A stretch of DNA of 64,000 nt, from contig JAALLE010000006.1 in NCBI GenBank assembly GCA_011087605.1, positions 1-64,000 on the forward strand, in the 5' to 3' direction. Position 1 is the stretch's first letter; every line of letters starts with the position of its first letter. Source of the stretch: Hyphomicrobiales bacterium. Its GTDB lineage: Bacteria; Pseudomonadota; Alphaproteobacteria; Rhizobiales; Rhizobiaceae. Shown here in pieces: positions 52,960 to 62,326 of the stretch. The position numbers and the translations under genes were made by a program. The notes beneath the pieces were generated by a model. It saw nothing but the letters and a program-made list of their open reading frames with translations, ran no database searches and was not told the origin of the DNA.

Positions 52960-53844
52960 ATGGAAAGACTTTCCCCCTTGAACAGCCTGCGTGCATTTTC
53001 AGCGGTGGCACAATGTGGAAACTACACGCAGGCAGCCAGTCGGTTGAACGTCACGCAGGCGGCTGTAAGCCAGCAGGTCAAGGCCTTGGAACTGCGACTT
53101 GGGATGAAGCTTGTTTCGCGGGTCGGGCGCAGCATCGAACTGACCGGCTCCAGAGCACTTTTGGCACGCGAGCTGGAGACCGGATTTGAAATCATCGGTC
53201 GCGGTATCGAGCGATTATGGGAAGAACAAGTCAGTCGCCCGGTGCAAATTACCATGCCACCCGCCTTTGCGGTTGAATGGCTGATGCCCAAAATGGCCGA
53301 GTTCCAACGGCTTCATCCAGAGATTCCGTTGATGCTCAACCCAACTTCCAAGATGGTTGACCTGAGACCTGGTGGGATGGACATAGCAATCCGTTATTCC
53401 GACCGACGACGGCTGGAATCCGGTCTTGATCCGCTGCTTGTCTCGGACATGATCGTGGTTGGTGCGCCATCACTGGTTGATGCCCACGCACCTTATGATC
53501 CTTCATCGCTGGTTGAGTTTCCATGGATTCAGGAATTGGGAACCAATGAGGTTGCTGACTGGTTTACCTATCATGGTGTCATCCCGGCTCAGTCTTTGAA
53601 GCTCAATGTCATGCCGGGCAATCTGATCATGGGGGCAGTTCGACGAGGCGAAGGTATCACCTATACCGCACGGGCATTTTTCGAAGAGGATCTTGCATCG
53701 GGCAACATCATCGAATTGCACTCAGAGCCGGTGTTCGGACACTACTGCATCAAGCTGCCGCAGGATTATCAACGCCCGGCGGCGCAGATATTCCTGAACT
53801 GGCTTCGCAGCAAGGCGGAAACCGTATCGACAGTAGATAGTTGA
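52960..53844 (+). CDS. LysR-family transcriptional regulator (GcvA-like)
   Basis: From the ATG at 52960 (MERLSPLNSLRAF) the protein has 294 residues; the track start at 52912 adds 16 residues with no family support, and neither start has a strong ribosome site. The helix-turn-helix is NYTQAASRLNVTQAAVSQQVKALELRL, and a GcvA-like effector domain follows (DIAIRYSDRRRLESGLDPLLVSD). Confidence 0.9.
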   Translation: MERLSPLNSLRAFSAVAQCGNYTQAASRLNVTQAAVSQQVKALELRLGMKLVSRVGRSIELTGSRALLARELETGFEIIGRGIERLWEEQVSRPVQITMPPAFAVEWLMPKMAEFQRLHPEIPLMLNPTSKMVDLRPGGMDIAIRYSDRRRLESGLDPLLVSDMIVVGAPSLVDAHAPYDPSSLVEFPWIQELGTNEVADWFTYHGVIPAQSLKLNVMPGNLIMGAVRRGEGITYTARAFFEEDLASGNIIELHSEPVFGHYCIKLPQDYQRPAAQIFLNWLRSKAETVSTVDS

Positions 53845-53860
53845 CGATAGCTCGGGTCGG

Positions 53861-53882
53861 GCAATCACAATCTGTGGATTGC
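53861..53882. terminator. Hairpin between convergent LysR and cupin genes
   Basis: GCAATCAC-AATCT-GTG(G)ATTGC forms an 8-bp stem with one bulge in the 45-base gap between convergent stops. It is a likely shared terminator. Confidence 0.4.
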
Positions 53883-53889
53883 TGAAGTG

Positions 53890-54264
53890 CTAACCCTTCA
53901 TCTCAATTCGGATGCCGTGCACAGCTTTATCGCCGGTATTGTGGACGCGACCAAGCGGTTGCGGTGCCATATTGACCACCAGAGGGCCCTTGCCATCCCA
54001 GGCTTCGATGGCCTGCATGACATCACGGCTTGGCGGCAGACGTTCGCCCTCCGGCGAAATGTCATAAATATCGGGGTGAATGGCATCGAGTACAAATACC
54101 GATGGCCATCGATGGTGGTGCAACGGTTCTTGGTCATTTGGCGGCAGCGTAACTTCAAGGACCCTCAACCGATCATTTTCAAAAATTACCTTGTGGTGAT
54201 CGGGAGCTGCAGCAACCGCATCGAATTCTAGATCCCAGCTTTCGGGGTCCGACATATCTGACAT
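53890..54264 (-). CDS. Cupin-like protein
   Basis: The 124-residue protein has a partial cupin: RVLEVTLPPNDQEPLHHHRWPSVFVLDA supplies a His cluster, and GRVHNTGDKAVHGIRIEMKG forms the closing strands. No enzyme family can be assigned. It is convergent with the LysR gene, and the nitroreductase lies downstream on the plus-side map but is transcribed in the same direction. Confidence 0.7.
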   Translation of the reverse strand: MSDMSDPESWDLEFDAVAAAPDHHKVIFENDRLRVLEVTLPPNDQEPLHHHRWPSVFVLDAIHPDIYDISPEGERLPPSRDVMQAIEAWDGKGPLVVNMAPQPLGRVHNTGDKAVHGIRIEMKG

Positions 54265-54364
54265 TTTGCATCTCCGGCGAGTTTCATAATCAGGGCAGTG
54301 TATGCAAACCCCTAAACTTGGTCAAAATTGCCGGGACCGGGTCCAACGGTGCATGGAATACAGG

Positions 54365-55228
54365 TCAGTCTTTCTGCCGGCGTTTGGTGGCCTGGCCAGA
54401 AGTTCGTGGTGCTGAAAAATCGGCTTTGGGCTGCAGATTTCCGCCAGGGTTGCTATTCGCTGAGGTGAAGGCTGCGTCCCATTCGCCGAGTTTGTCTTCG
54501 CGGTCCTCCCAGGTCTCCAGCAATTCTTCATCACGATACATGGCAAAGGGCCGCAATGTGCTTTCGTAGAAATCGACCTGTTCGTGGGTGCGGTATTGTT
54601 CGGCCTGATAGCCGTTCCAATGCAGGCTTTGCTCAAGTGGTCGGTGGTAGCGGCGGTTCTGGCTGGCGGCGGGAAATCCGATTGGGATGGTACCATAGGC
54701 TTTCATCCAATCCGGATACCCAAGAAGCTTCGACAATTCGCGATTGGTCAGGTCTTCGCCACCGCCAGACAACCAAGCGGAAGTCAGCCCTTCAGCAGTC
54801 ACCCCCAACTGGATATTCTGTATCGCCGCCCCCAGCGAACACAAAAAGATCGCCTCGTTATTGTCGAGATATTCAGCATCCATGTCGGCTGTCGTGGGTT
54901 GTGGAAAACAGACTTTCCAGCGGGGATCACCAAGAACAATGATGATGGCCACCGTATTGGCCAGATAGGTCTTTTTGACTGCCGGAAAACCTTTTGCATG
55001 GTCCACCAGTCTTTGGGCCTGGCGTTGAAAAACTGCTGTCACCGCGTCACGCATTTGCGGATCATCAACCACAATAAAGTCCCAGCATTGGGCATTGGCT
55101 CCCGAAGGGGCCCAGCGCCCGCAATCGACAATGCGGGAAAGGGCCGCGCGGTCGACGTCGCGTCCGGCTTCAAATTTTCGGACGCTGCGGCGTTGGCGAA
55201 TGATATCCTGGAAAAGTTTGCTGGCCAT
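54365..55228 (-). CDS. Nitroreductase-family FMN oxidoreductase
   Basis: The 287-residue protein has IIRQRRSVRKFEAGRDVDRAALSRIVDCGRWAPSGANAQCWDFIVVDD, the FMN-binding N-terminal half, and AAIQNIQLGVTAEGLTSAWLSG, the second conserved block. A C-terminal extension of about 60 residues (from HEQVDFYESTLRPFAMY) goes beyond the usual nitroreductase core. It may reduce nitro, quinone or dehalogenation-type substrates; the sequence does not decide. Confidence 0.9.
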   Translation of the reverse strand: MASKLFQDIIRQRRSVRKFEAGRDVDRAALSRIVDCGRWAPSGANAQCWDFIVVDDPQMRDAVTAVFQRQAQRLVDHAKGFPAVKKTYLANTVAIIIVLGDPRWKVCFPQPTTADMDAEYLDNNEAIFLCSLGAAIQNIQLGVTAEGLTSAWLSGGGEDLTNRELSKLLGYPDWMKAYGTIPIGFPAASQNRRYHRPLEQSLHWNGYQAEQYRTHEQVDFYESTLRPFAMYRDEELLETWEDREDKLGEWDAAFTSANSNPGGNLQPKADFSAPRTSGQATKRRQKD

Positions 55229-55260
55229 TTGTGTCTCCCATATTCGGGAACACTGTAAAC

Positions 55261-55320
55261 AAAAAAACCTGCCAGGAGCACATTTCTAATAAAAGAAATG
55301 ACGGGGTGTCCTGGCAGGTT
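55261..55320 (-). terminator. Strong Rho-independent terminator
   Basis: On the minus strand AACCTGCCAGGA pairs perfectly with TCCTGGCAGGTT (12 bp), the loop itself contains a smaller hairpin (CATTTCT/AGAAATG), and a run of seven T follows. It ends the transcript of the secreted-protein gene at 55414-55848 and isolates it from the nitroreductase gene. Confidence 0.85.
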
Positions 55321-55413
55321 ACTCGGCACATCATCGCAAGATGATCCCTACGCGCCGATTGAGGGTTTCGCGATCCGGATCAATAGGCGCCGGATCAGCG
55401 AAAATTCGATATG

Positions 55414-55848
55414 CTAGCCGCCCAGTTGAATTTTGCAGGAGGCTTTCAGAGGCGCCCAGTTGCTAAGTGTCTTGCCGTATTTGGTGCCAATCAGAATGCG
55501 ATATTGAGAATCGACTTTGTGATGGACATCAAAGCTTCGCGTAAAACTGGCCATGTGCAGGCCGTTGGCACCGGTTTTGGACTGAATTGTATACGGACCG
55601 CTGACGCTGCCGCCTTTGCGGGCGAGCAGGTATTGAATCGTCCCCGGCTTGTTGGTGAATATCCATCCGGTCATTTTCGCAGGTGCCGGGCAAACATTGA
55701 CGATTGGGCTATTGATCGCCAGTTGGGCTTTGGTGACTTTGAGCTGCCCTCCAGGTGGCGCAATCAAGTTTCCTGCAAAAGCCGCGCCTGAACCAACGGA
55801 AAGAGCCAGCGCTAAAATATAGGGGGCAGGTTTGTTAAAAAATGGCAT
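55414..55848 (-). CDS. Small secreted protein of unknown function
   Basis: The ATG at 55848 with GGAGAAACCAG upstream gives 144 residues with a clear signal peptide (PYILALALSVGSGAAFAG). The mature part has two Cys (NVCPAP and ASCKIQLGG) that could form a disulfide and is rich in beta-type sequence. No family is recognised. It is a single-gene unit with its own strong terminator. Confidence 0.75.
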   Translation of the reverse strand: MPFFNKPAPYILALALSVGSGAAFAGNLIAPPGGQLKVTKAQLAINSPIVNVCPAPAKMTGWIFTNKPGTIQYLLARKGGSVSGPYTIQSKTGANGLHMASFTRSFDVHHKVDSQYRILIGTKYGKTLSNWAPLKASCKIQLGG

Positions 55849-55999
55849 CTGGTTTCTCCATGAACCGGGTTGGTGAGCCCAATATGGAGAAGCAGTGAGA
55901 TCAATTCTGTGCAAATGTGCACTCATTGAAATGGATTGAATTATAACAATATAATCAATGTATTATGAGGATAATATCAATGTTCTGCTGATAAATCTG

Positions 56000-57085
56000 C
56001 TAATTTTTTAATAGTACCGGCGCATTTTTTGCGAATGTCACACTGACTTTAGTACCTGATTCCAACGGTGCATCGACATCGTCGGATGTGGCGAACAGTT
56101 CACCGGCATTGGTCTTAATCGTCAGCTCCAGATGATTGCCGACATAGGTAACCCGTACAACTTCTCCGGCAAGACTGTTGGCCGCCCCCGGCTTGCCAAT
56201 CACAATCCGGTTGGGGCGCACGCCCAACAATGCAGGCCCGACCTGATTGTCTCTAGGGGGTAATCTTACATTGTATCCGTCAAGCTCGACCAGTGCCTGA
56301 TTGCCCTCAATCGAGACGATCTGACAATCAAGAATATTTGCTTCGCCGATAAAGTCGGCAACGAAGCGATTTGCCGGGGCGTCATAGAGATCTCGGGGCG
56401 TGCCGTCCTGAGCGATGACGGCATTATTCATCACGATTATCCGGTCGGAAACGGCCAGTGCCTCTTCCTGGTCGTGGGTGACATAGACCACCGTCAAGCC
56501 TAAATTCTGCTGGATTTCGCGGATTTCTTCGCGCACCCGTCGGCGTAATTTGGCATCGAGATTGGACAGGGGTTCATCAAACAGCAGCACCTGCGGTTCC
56601 AGCACAAGCGCGCGCGCCACGGCGACACGCTGCTGTTGGCCACCCGACAGTTCACTTGGCAGGCGATCGCCATATCCATCCAGCCCGACTAGATTCAATC
56701 CGGCAAGCGCACGATCCTGAATTTCGGACTTCTTGAAACCTGAAAATTTTAGTCCATAGGATACATTTTCCAGCACCGACATATGTGGAAACAGCGCATA
56801 GGACTGGAACACCATCGACACATCACGATCTGTGGCTGGAAGATTGGTGACATCCATGTCGCCGATCATCACTTTGCCGCTGGTTGGCATTTCAAGACCG
56901 GCAATCATACGTAGCGTCGTGGTTTTGCCACAGCCCGACGGACCAAGCAGAGTGACGAGCGTACCAGCTTCGATATTGATCGAGACATCGTCCACCGCTC
57001 GAACACCGGTGGTTGGATTGCCATAAACTTTAGAGACATTGTGGAACGATACCGAGGCGGCTTTGCTGTTTTTGTTGAGCATCAC
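56000..57085 (-). CDS. fbpC: Fe(III)-type ABC transporter ATPase (FbpC-like)
   Basis: The 361-residue ATPase has Walker A GPSGCGKTT, signature LSGGQQQRVAVARAL, Walker B LLFDEPLSNLDAKLRRRVRE and a C-terminal TOBE-type domain (LLGVRPNRIVIG). It is the third gene of a binding protein-permease-ATPase operon. It belongs to the iron/polyamine/molybdate ATPase group; the binding protein points to ferric iron. Confidence 0.92.
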   Translation of the reverse strand: MMLNKNSKAASVSFHNVSKVYGNPTTGVRAVDDVSINIEAGTLVTLLGPSGCGKTTTLRMIAGLEMPTSGKVMIGDMDVTNLPATDRDVSMVFQSYALFPHMSVLENVSYGLKFSGFKKSEIQDRALAGLNLVGLDGYGDRLPSELSGGQQQRVAVARALVLEPQVLLFDEPLSNLDAKLRRRVREEIREIQQNLGLTVVYVTHDQEEALAVSDRIIVMNNAVIAQDGTPRDLYDAPANRFVADFIGEANILDCQIVSIEGNQALVELDGYNVRLPPRDNQVGPALLGVRPNRIVIGKPGAANSLAGEVVRVTYVGNHLELTIKTNAGELFATSDDVDAPLESGTKVSVTFAKNAPVLLKN

Positions 57086-57091
57086 ACTTCC

Positions 57092-59317
57092 CTAATTTTT
57101 CGATGATGGCTGACTGTGTCGTCGGCCGATATTGGTGCGGCCGACCAGCAATTGGAGCAGCCCGACGGCCGCCAGCATGACGATGATCAGCGAAGTGGAA
57201 TAGGCGATGGCGAGCCCGTAGTCGTTATTCTCAACGCGGCCGATAATGTAGCTGGTCGCCATATTGTATTCCGCGCTGACCAGAAAGATAACCGCTGAAA
57301 TTGCTGTCATGGCCCGGACAAATGAATAGACGAGGGCAGCGAGTATGGCCGGTTTGAGCAGTGGTAGAATTACATTTAGAAAGGTCTGCCAGGAATTTGC
57401 CCCAAGGGTGAGGGAAGATTCGTCGAGGCTTTTGTCGAGCTGTGACATGGAGGCGATACCAGCTCGCACACCAACCGGCATGTTGCGGAAGATGAAACTG
57501 ACAACAAGAATGACGCCAGTGCCGGTGATCTCAAGAGGCGGCACGTTAAAGGCCAGGATATAGCTGACGCCGATCACCGTGCCGGGAATGGCGAAGCTCA
57601 GCATGGTGCCAAATTCGAAGGAGTTTTTGCCGGCAAAATTCTGGCGGGTCAGCAGATAGGCGGTGACCAGCCCAACCGCGGCTGTCAAAGGCGCTGAGAT
57701 GGCGGCAATTTGCAAGGTTGTCCAAAAGGAATCCCAGGCAGAGCCGGTGTATTTCCTGACGCCCTCTTGTGTGAAATCAATCGAGAAAGCCGTTATGTAG
57801 TGTTTGAAAGTTAGCGTATTTTTGACACCCCACAGTTCAACAAAGGAACCATAGATAATCATCGTATAGATGGTGATCGTAAATATCGTCCAGATGCCGA
57901 CGACAAGGTAAACCGGAATGGCCAGGCCTTTTGGCAGTAACGGATGGACGCCTGAATCACCCTTTCCGGTCATGGTGGTATAGCTCTTCTTGCCGAGCCA
58001 GAAGCGCTGAGCCCAAAACGCACCAAGGGTGAATGCCAGCAATACCAGCGCCAATACGGCGGCGCGGCCCTGATCATATTGCGCCCCGACAATGGCGAAG
58101 AATATCTCGGTTGAAAGCACATCGAAATTGCCGCCAAGTACCAGCGGGTTGCCGAAATCCGCCATGCTTTCGATAAAGCCCAGCAGGAATGCATTGGCCA
58201 ATCCGGGTCGCATCAGGGGCAATGAAACGGTGCGAAACGTCTCCCAGCGATTGGCCCGCAGGGTTTGCGCCGCCTCTTCCATCGACGGGCTGACACCTTC
58301 AACAACACCGATCAGCACCAGGAAGGCAATTGGGGTAAAGGCCAATACCTGGGCGATCAGAACACCTGGCATGCCATAGACCCAGCGGGTGGGAGCAATG
58401 CCAATCGTGTCGGCTACAAAACGCGTGACGTTTCCTGACAAGCCGAACAACAAAATGATCGCCAGACCAATAACAAAGGGTGGGGTGATTATCGGCAGAA
58501 CAGTCAGTGCCCGCAGACCTCGTTTGAAACGGAAACCCGTGCGCGTCACCACAAGGGCAAATGCCAGACCTAATACGGTGGTAATCATCCCAACCAGTAT
58601 CGCCAGGACCAGCGAGTTCCACGCCGCGCCACATCGTCCGCCCTGAAGACAGCCGAGACCCCACAAGCGTCGGTCGGTAAATTTTTCAAAAAAGACACTG
58701 ATCGAATAGCTGTTATCCTGGGTAACAAAAGCGGAAGTCAGCATGTTGAAGATCGGATAAAAGACGAAGATTGCGACAATGGTGATAACAAAGCCGATGG
58801 CACCAACAACGAATATGTCACCATTGACAGCACCGCGTGCTGCAATGCCCTGGGTCAGGATGAACAAAAAGGCGCTGGCAACCAGCATAGCACCTGTGCC
58901 CATGCCGAACTGTCGATCTCCCAGCGGGCCGAACAGGCTTTCCTGCCAGCCAAAATTCCAGCCACGGATGCCGATGGAGAATCCCTGCGCAATCAGCCAG
59001 CCAAAACCCAGTGCGCCACAGATGATTAGTATTTTAGCATGAAGCGGGTCGGATCGAGGGCGATTTAACGCAAATATCGGCCCAATCAGAAATATCAGAT
59101 GCGGCAGCAACCAGCCTTTTTGGCCGCTGATGCCCTGAAAAAATACTGGAGCCACGTCATCGTCAAGGGGATAGCCTTCAAAAAGCCAGCCAAACGTAAA
59201 GACGCTGTCTTCAACACCATACCAGGGGAAGACAAAAAAGCCCGCCCACCCGATAATGAGCCAGAGGATCAAAGTCGGGTGGGCGGAGCCGGATTTGGTT
59301 TCAGCAATTGCTCGCAA
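57092..59317 (-). CDS. fbpB: Fe(III)-type ABC transporter permease, fused two-domain form (FbpB-like)
   Basis: The 741-residue membrane protein has two BPD_transp_1 units, each with the ATPase-coupling EAA loop (EEAAQTLRANRWETFRTVSLPLMRPG and DESSLTLGANSWQTFLNVILPLLKPA). About 200 residues of extra hydrophobic sequence precede the first unit, as in AfuB-type permeases. It starts 11 bases after the binding-protein stop and ends 6 bases before the ATPase start. Confidence 0.93.
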   Translation of the reverse strand: MRAIAETKSGSAHPTLILWLIIGWAGFFVFPWYGVEDSVFTFGWLFEGYPLDDDVAPVFFQGISGQKGWLLPHLIFLIGPIFALNRPRSDPLHAKILIICGALGFGWLIAQGFSIGIRGWNFGWQESLFGPLGDRQFGMGTGAMLVASAFLFILTQGIAARGAVNGDIFVVGAIGFVITIVAIFVFYPIFNMLTSAFVTQDNSYSISVFFEKFTDRRLWGLGCLQGGRCGAAWNSLVLAILVGMITTVLGLAFALVVTRTGFRFKRGLRALTVLPIITPPFVIGLAIILLFGLSGNVTRFVADTIGIAPTRWVYGMPGVLIAQVLAFTPIAFLVLIGVVEGVSPSMEEAAQTLRANRWETFRTVSLPLMRPGLANAFLLGFIESMADFGNPLVLGGNFDVLSTEIFFAIVGAQYDQGRAAVLALVLLAFTLGAFWAQRFWLGKKSYTTMTGKGDSGVHPLLPKGLAIPVYLVVGIWTIFTITIYTMIIYGSFVELWGVKNTLTFKHYITAFSIDFTQEGVRKYTGSAWDSFWTTLQIAAISAPLTAAVGLVTAYLLTRQNFAGKNSFEFGTMLSFAIPGTVIGVSYILAFNVPPLEITGTGVILVVSFIFRNMPVGVRAGIASMSQLDKSLDESSLTLGANSWQTFLNVILPLLKPAILAALVYSFVRAMTAISAVIFLVSAEYNMATSYIIGRVENNDYGLAIAYSTSLIIVMLAAVGLLQLLVGRTNIGRRHSQPSSKN

Positions 59318-59328
59318 TGGGTTGAAAC

Positions 59329-60354
59329 TTATTGAGGCAGTGTCGAGACCTCATCATCCCATTTCTTCAGCAGGCGTTTACGTTCAGCGCTGGAGCCGTA
59401 TTTTTTGAAGTCATAATCGATCAACTTGATCGACGACAGGTCCGGTGCTGATGGTGACGTTTCGGCGCCTTTGTTGGAAGGAACCTGATAGGCCTTTACT
59501 TCAAGCGCCCGTGTTTGTGCAGCAGCCGTTAGGGCCCAGTCGTAGAACTTCTTGGCTTCATCGAGATTGCGCGCACCCTTGATGATCGACATGGAACCGA
59601 TCTCATAACCGGTGCCCTCGCATGGTGCGACCACTTTGATGGGGAAACCGGACACAGCCTGTTTCACTGCGTCATGCATGAACACGATGCCAATAGTATT
59701 TTCACCACGGCCAGCTGCCTTGATTGGAGCGGAACCGGATTTGGTATATTGGTTGATGTTCTTGTGCAGCGCCTTCATGAAGTCAAATCCACCGTCTTCT
59801 CCAAACAGCTGAACCATGGTGGCAAGTGTTGTATAGGCGGTGCCCGATGAATTCGGATTGGCCATCTGAACGTGACCCTTATATTCGGGCTTGGTCAGAT
59901 CCTTCCAGCATTTTGGCTCAGGCAAGTTGTTGGCCTTCAGCAGGTCTGAATTAAAGCCGTAGCCCAACGCGCCGGAATAAATTCCGATTGTGCGATCTCC
60001 GGCAGATGTTGCCTGAGAAATCGCCCAGTCATTCAGCTCGCCGCGCATACCGGTAACATATGGCTCTGTCAGATCTTCCTCTGCAGCCTGCAGATGCGGG
60101 TCACCAGTTCCACCCCACCAGACATCGCCTTTGGGATTGGATGATTCTGCCTTGACCTGTGCAAAGGTCTCACCAGAGCTTTTGCGGGTCATGTTGACGT
60201 CAATGCCGGTCGCTTCTTCAAAGCCACGGGCCATTGACTGACACCAGTCTTCCTGGGCGCTGCAATAGAGCGTCAATTTGGCCGCACTGGCCATGGTCGT
60301 TGAGGCTGCAAGCACTGCGGCTGCTGCCAATAGGGTTTTTTGAACGTTTTTCAT
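59329..60354 (-). CDS. fbpA: Fe(III)-type ABC transporter substrate-binding protein (FbpA/AfuA-like)
   Basis: The ATG at 60354, with GGAGGAG upstream, gives 341 residues including a signal peptide (LLAAAAVLAASTTMASA). The mature sequence opens with KLTLYCSAQEDWCQSMARGFEEATGIDV and has GDVWWGGTGDPHLQAAEEDLTEPY and YSGALGYGFNSDLL, typical of ferric-iron-binding proteins of this class. Ligand assignment is by family; related proteins bind phosphonates or polyamines. Confidence 0.9.
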   Translation of the reverse strand: MKNVQKTLLAAAAVLAASTTMASAAKLTLYCSAQEDWCQSMARGFEEATGIDVNMTRKSSGETFAQVKAESSNPKGDVWWGGTGDPHLQAAEEDLTEPYVTGMRGELNDWAISQATSAGDRTIGIYSGALGYGFNSDLLKANNLPEPKCWKDLTKPEYKGHVQMANPNSSGTAYTTLATMVQLFGEDGGFDFMKALHKNINQYTKSGSAPIKAAGRGENTIGIVFMHDAVKQAVSGFPIKVVAPCEGTGYEIGSMSIIKGARNLDEAKKFYDWALTAAAQTRALEVKAYQVPSNKGAETSPSAPDLSSIKLIDYDFKKYGSSAERKRLLKKWDDEVSTLPQ

Positions 60355-60402
60355 TTGAACTCCTCCCAAGTCTGAATTTCCAACCTTCGGTTGTGAGAGT
60401 TT

Positions 60403-60431
60403 ATGACACGTTGAATTTGTGGTCCTGTCAA
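60403..60431 (-). promoter_or_regulatory. Candidate sigma-70 promoter of the iron ABC operon
   Basis: On the minus strand TTGACA and TGTCAT are separated by 17 bases, about 50 bases before the binding-protein start. The -35 is perfect and the -10 weak. No clear Fur or Irr box is recognised. Confidence 0.4.
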
Positions 60432-60453
60432 TGCGGCTGATGCAAAGAAATGC

Positions 60454-61702
60454 CTAATGGGAGGATTTGGAACGGGATCGGTGCAATTTGGGGTAGTGGA
60501 CGGCGAGACGATTTTCGCCTTCCAGCATGTAGTCACGGGTTATCGGCAGGGTTTCCAGGTGCTTTGTTAACTGCACTTGATAAACCACCAGATCGTGGAA
60601 GCGGAATGAGGCTTCTGAGGAAGCCAGGTAGAATTCCCACATGCGACAAAAGCGCTCGTCATACATGAGTTGCGCGCTTGCGGTTTTGCATGAAACGGCG
60701 ACGCCATGCATTCAGGGTCAGCGCGTAGTGGAGGCGCAATATTTCAAAATCGGTGATCAGCAATTGCTGATCTTCACAGCCCGGCACCAGTTCGGAAAAC
60801 GCCGGTATTTTGCCGCCGGGGAAGATGTATTTCGTGATCCAGCGGCTGGTCTCGCAAGGTCCATAAAGGCGACCAATCGTGTGGATGACAGCCACGCCGT
60901 CCTGATTTAGCAGTTCCTTTACCTTGGAAAAATACTCGCCGTAGTGCTCGACACCGACATGTTCAAACATGCCGACTGAGACAACCCGGTCGAATTTTTC
61001 ATCCAGTTTGCGGTAGTCCAGCAGTTTGAAAGTCACTCTCTCCTGCAATCCGCGCTCGGCACATTTCTGGCAGGAAAGTTTGTATTGCTCCTCCGACAGG
61101 GTGACGCCCACCACGTCAACTCCGCAGGTTTCGGCCAAATATATCGCCATGCCACCAAATCCCGAGCCGATATCCAGCACTTTCATCCCCGGCTGCAGTG
61201 CCAGTTTGGCGACGATATGCTGTTTCTTGTTCAGCTGCGCCTGTTCCAGACCATCCTCTGGATTCTGATAATAGGCGCAGGAATATTGCAAATCATCGTC
61301 GAGAAACAATTCAAACAGGCGACGTGACAAATCATAATGATGCGCCACATTTTTCTGTGCCTTGCCGATTGGGTTGGGTCGAAACTTTCGCCAGCGCCAC
61401 AGGTTCAAGACATTCCATTTGAGGTGCGGAGTTGAGCCCTTTTGAGAGGCGAGAATGGCAAACAGATCATAAATGCTGCCGTCCAGCATTTTCAGGCTGC
61501 CATCCATGAATGCTTCACCAGCCGCAGGATCAGGAAACAGGACCAGACGCCAATAGAGCGAAGGGTTTGTTATCTGAACCGTCAGCGGCTGTCCCGTGCC
61601 ATCTCCAAAACTGTGCGATTTGCCCACCGCATCGACGATGGTCAGAGTTCCTGATTTGACTGTGCGGTTTAAATAGGATTTCAGAAGAAAGAATGCAGGC
61701 AT
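60454..61702 (-). pseudogene. cfa: Cyclopropane-fatty-acyl-phospholipid synthase, broken by a frameshift near its end
   Basis: The main frame (61702..60659) holds the CFA synthase core: LTVQITNPSLYWRLVLFPDPAAGEAFMDG, YSCAYYQNPEDGLEQAQ, KVLDIGSGFGGMAIYLAETCGVDVVGVTLS (SAM site) and VSVGMFEHVG. It runs out after FMQNRKRATHV. The expected C-terminus (QLMYDERFCRMWEFYLASSEASFRFHD) continues in another frame to 60454. Joined, the protein has about 415 residues, the normal length. The break lies in the GC-repeat AAGCGCGCAAC, where two missing bases or one extra would explain it. It may be a real null allele or a sequence error. The enzyme adds a methylene group across lipid double bonds at the inner membrane. 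Confidence 0.85.
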
Positions 61703-62131
61703 AAGGCTGTATCCCCGCGCTGTTACTAACTAATAATCTAGGCTTCCAAAAGTTATTAATATGCTTGATGAAGAATTTTTACCATTTTTGGAGCAGACCG
61801 TCAAAAATTTTAATAAAAGTATCTTATGATTGGATTTGTAGGATTTAATATATCATAATCAATATTATATATATGTTTATTGGAAAATGCATTTTGCCAC
61901 TTAAACTTAAACAATATTTCATGGGTATTATAGTTTATCCGGCGACCGCACCCACTCGTTCCAGAACAGCTCTACGTCAATGGAAAGCGGCAGGGGACAA
62001 TTTTGAAACTCATTGCAAAGTGGTCTTTAATGGTACCAGTGATGTCGATAGTCGGGGTGTATCAATGCCCAAATTGCAAAGCCACGACACGACTGTCGAC
62101 CATCCGCAATGGTGATGGAAGGTTATGAAAA
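61703..62131. other. AT-rich intergenic region
   Basis: About 430 bases, with a strikingly AT-rich core (61740-61930, including ATATATAT tracts) in an otherwise balanced window. It should contain the cfa promoter. The track ORF at 61873 has no recognisable content or ribosome site and is not called. Confidence 0.45.
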
Positions 62132-62326
62132 TTGGACTGGATCACCCGACACAATGATAGCCTGACCCTGCGCGACTTGCTGGAGGGGGGCAATGAATTG
62201 ATATTTCAATGTAGCCAATGCGGCCGTAAGACACCGCTTGACTTGAAACAGTTGGTTATCCGGCACGGCATCGAAACCCGTGTTGCCTATATCAAGCGCC
62301 ACACGGATTGCTCTAATTGCAGCTAG
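62132..62326 (+). CDS. Small zinc-ribbon-like protein
   Basis: The 64-residue frame from a TTG at 62132 has LTLRDLLEGGNELIFQCSQCGRKTPLDLKQLVIRHG and ends in DCSNCS, giving two CxxC pairs of a minimal zinc ribbon. Short proteins of this pattern are common hypothetical genes in alphaproteobacteria. The start is uncertain; GGAAGG lies about 15 bases upstream. Its stop overlaps the stop of the convergent gene within CTAG. Confidence 0.6.
   Translation: MDWITRHNDSLTLRDLLEGGNELIFQCSQCGRKTPLDLKQLVIRHGIETRVAYIKRHTDCSNCS

Noticed and set aside
61873-62115. 80-residue ORF in the AT-rich gap after cfa
   Set aside because: No ribosome site, no domain, and part of its length is extreme AT sequence; probably chance.
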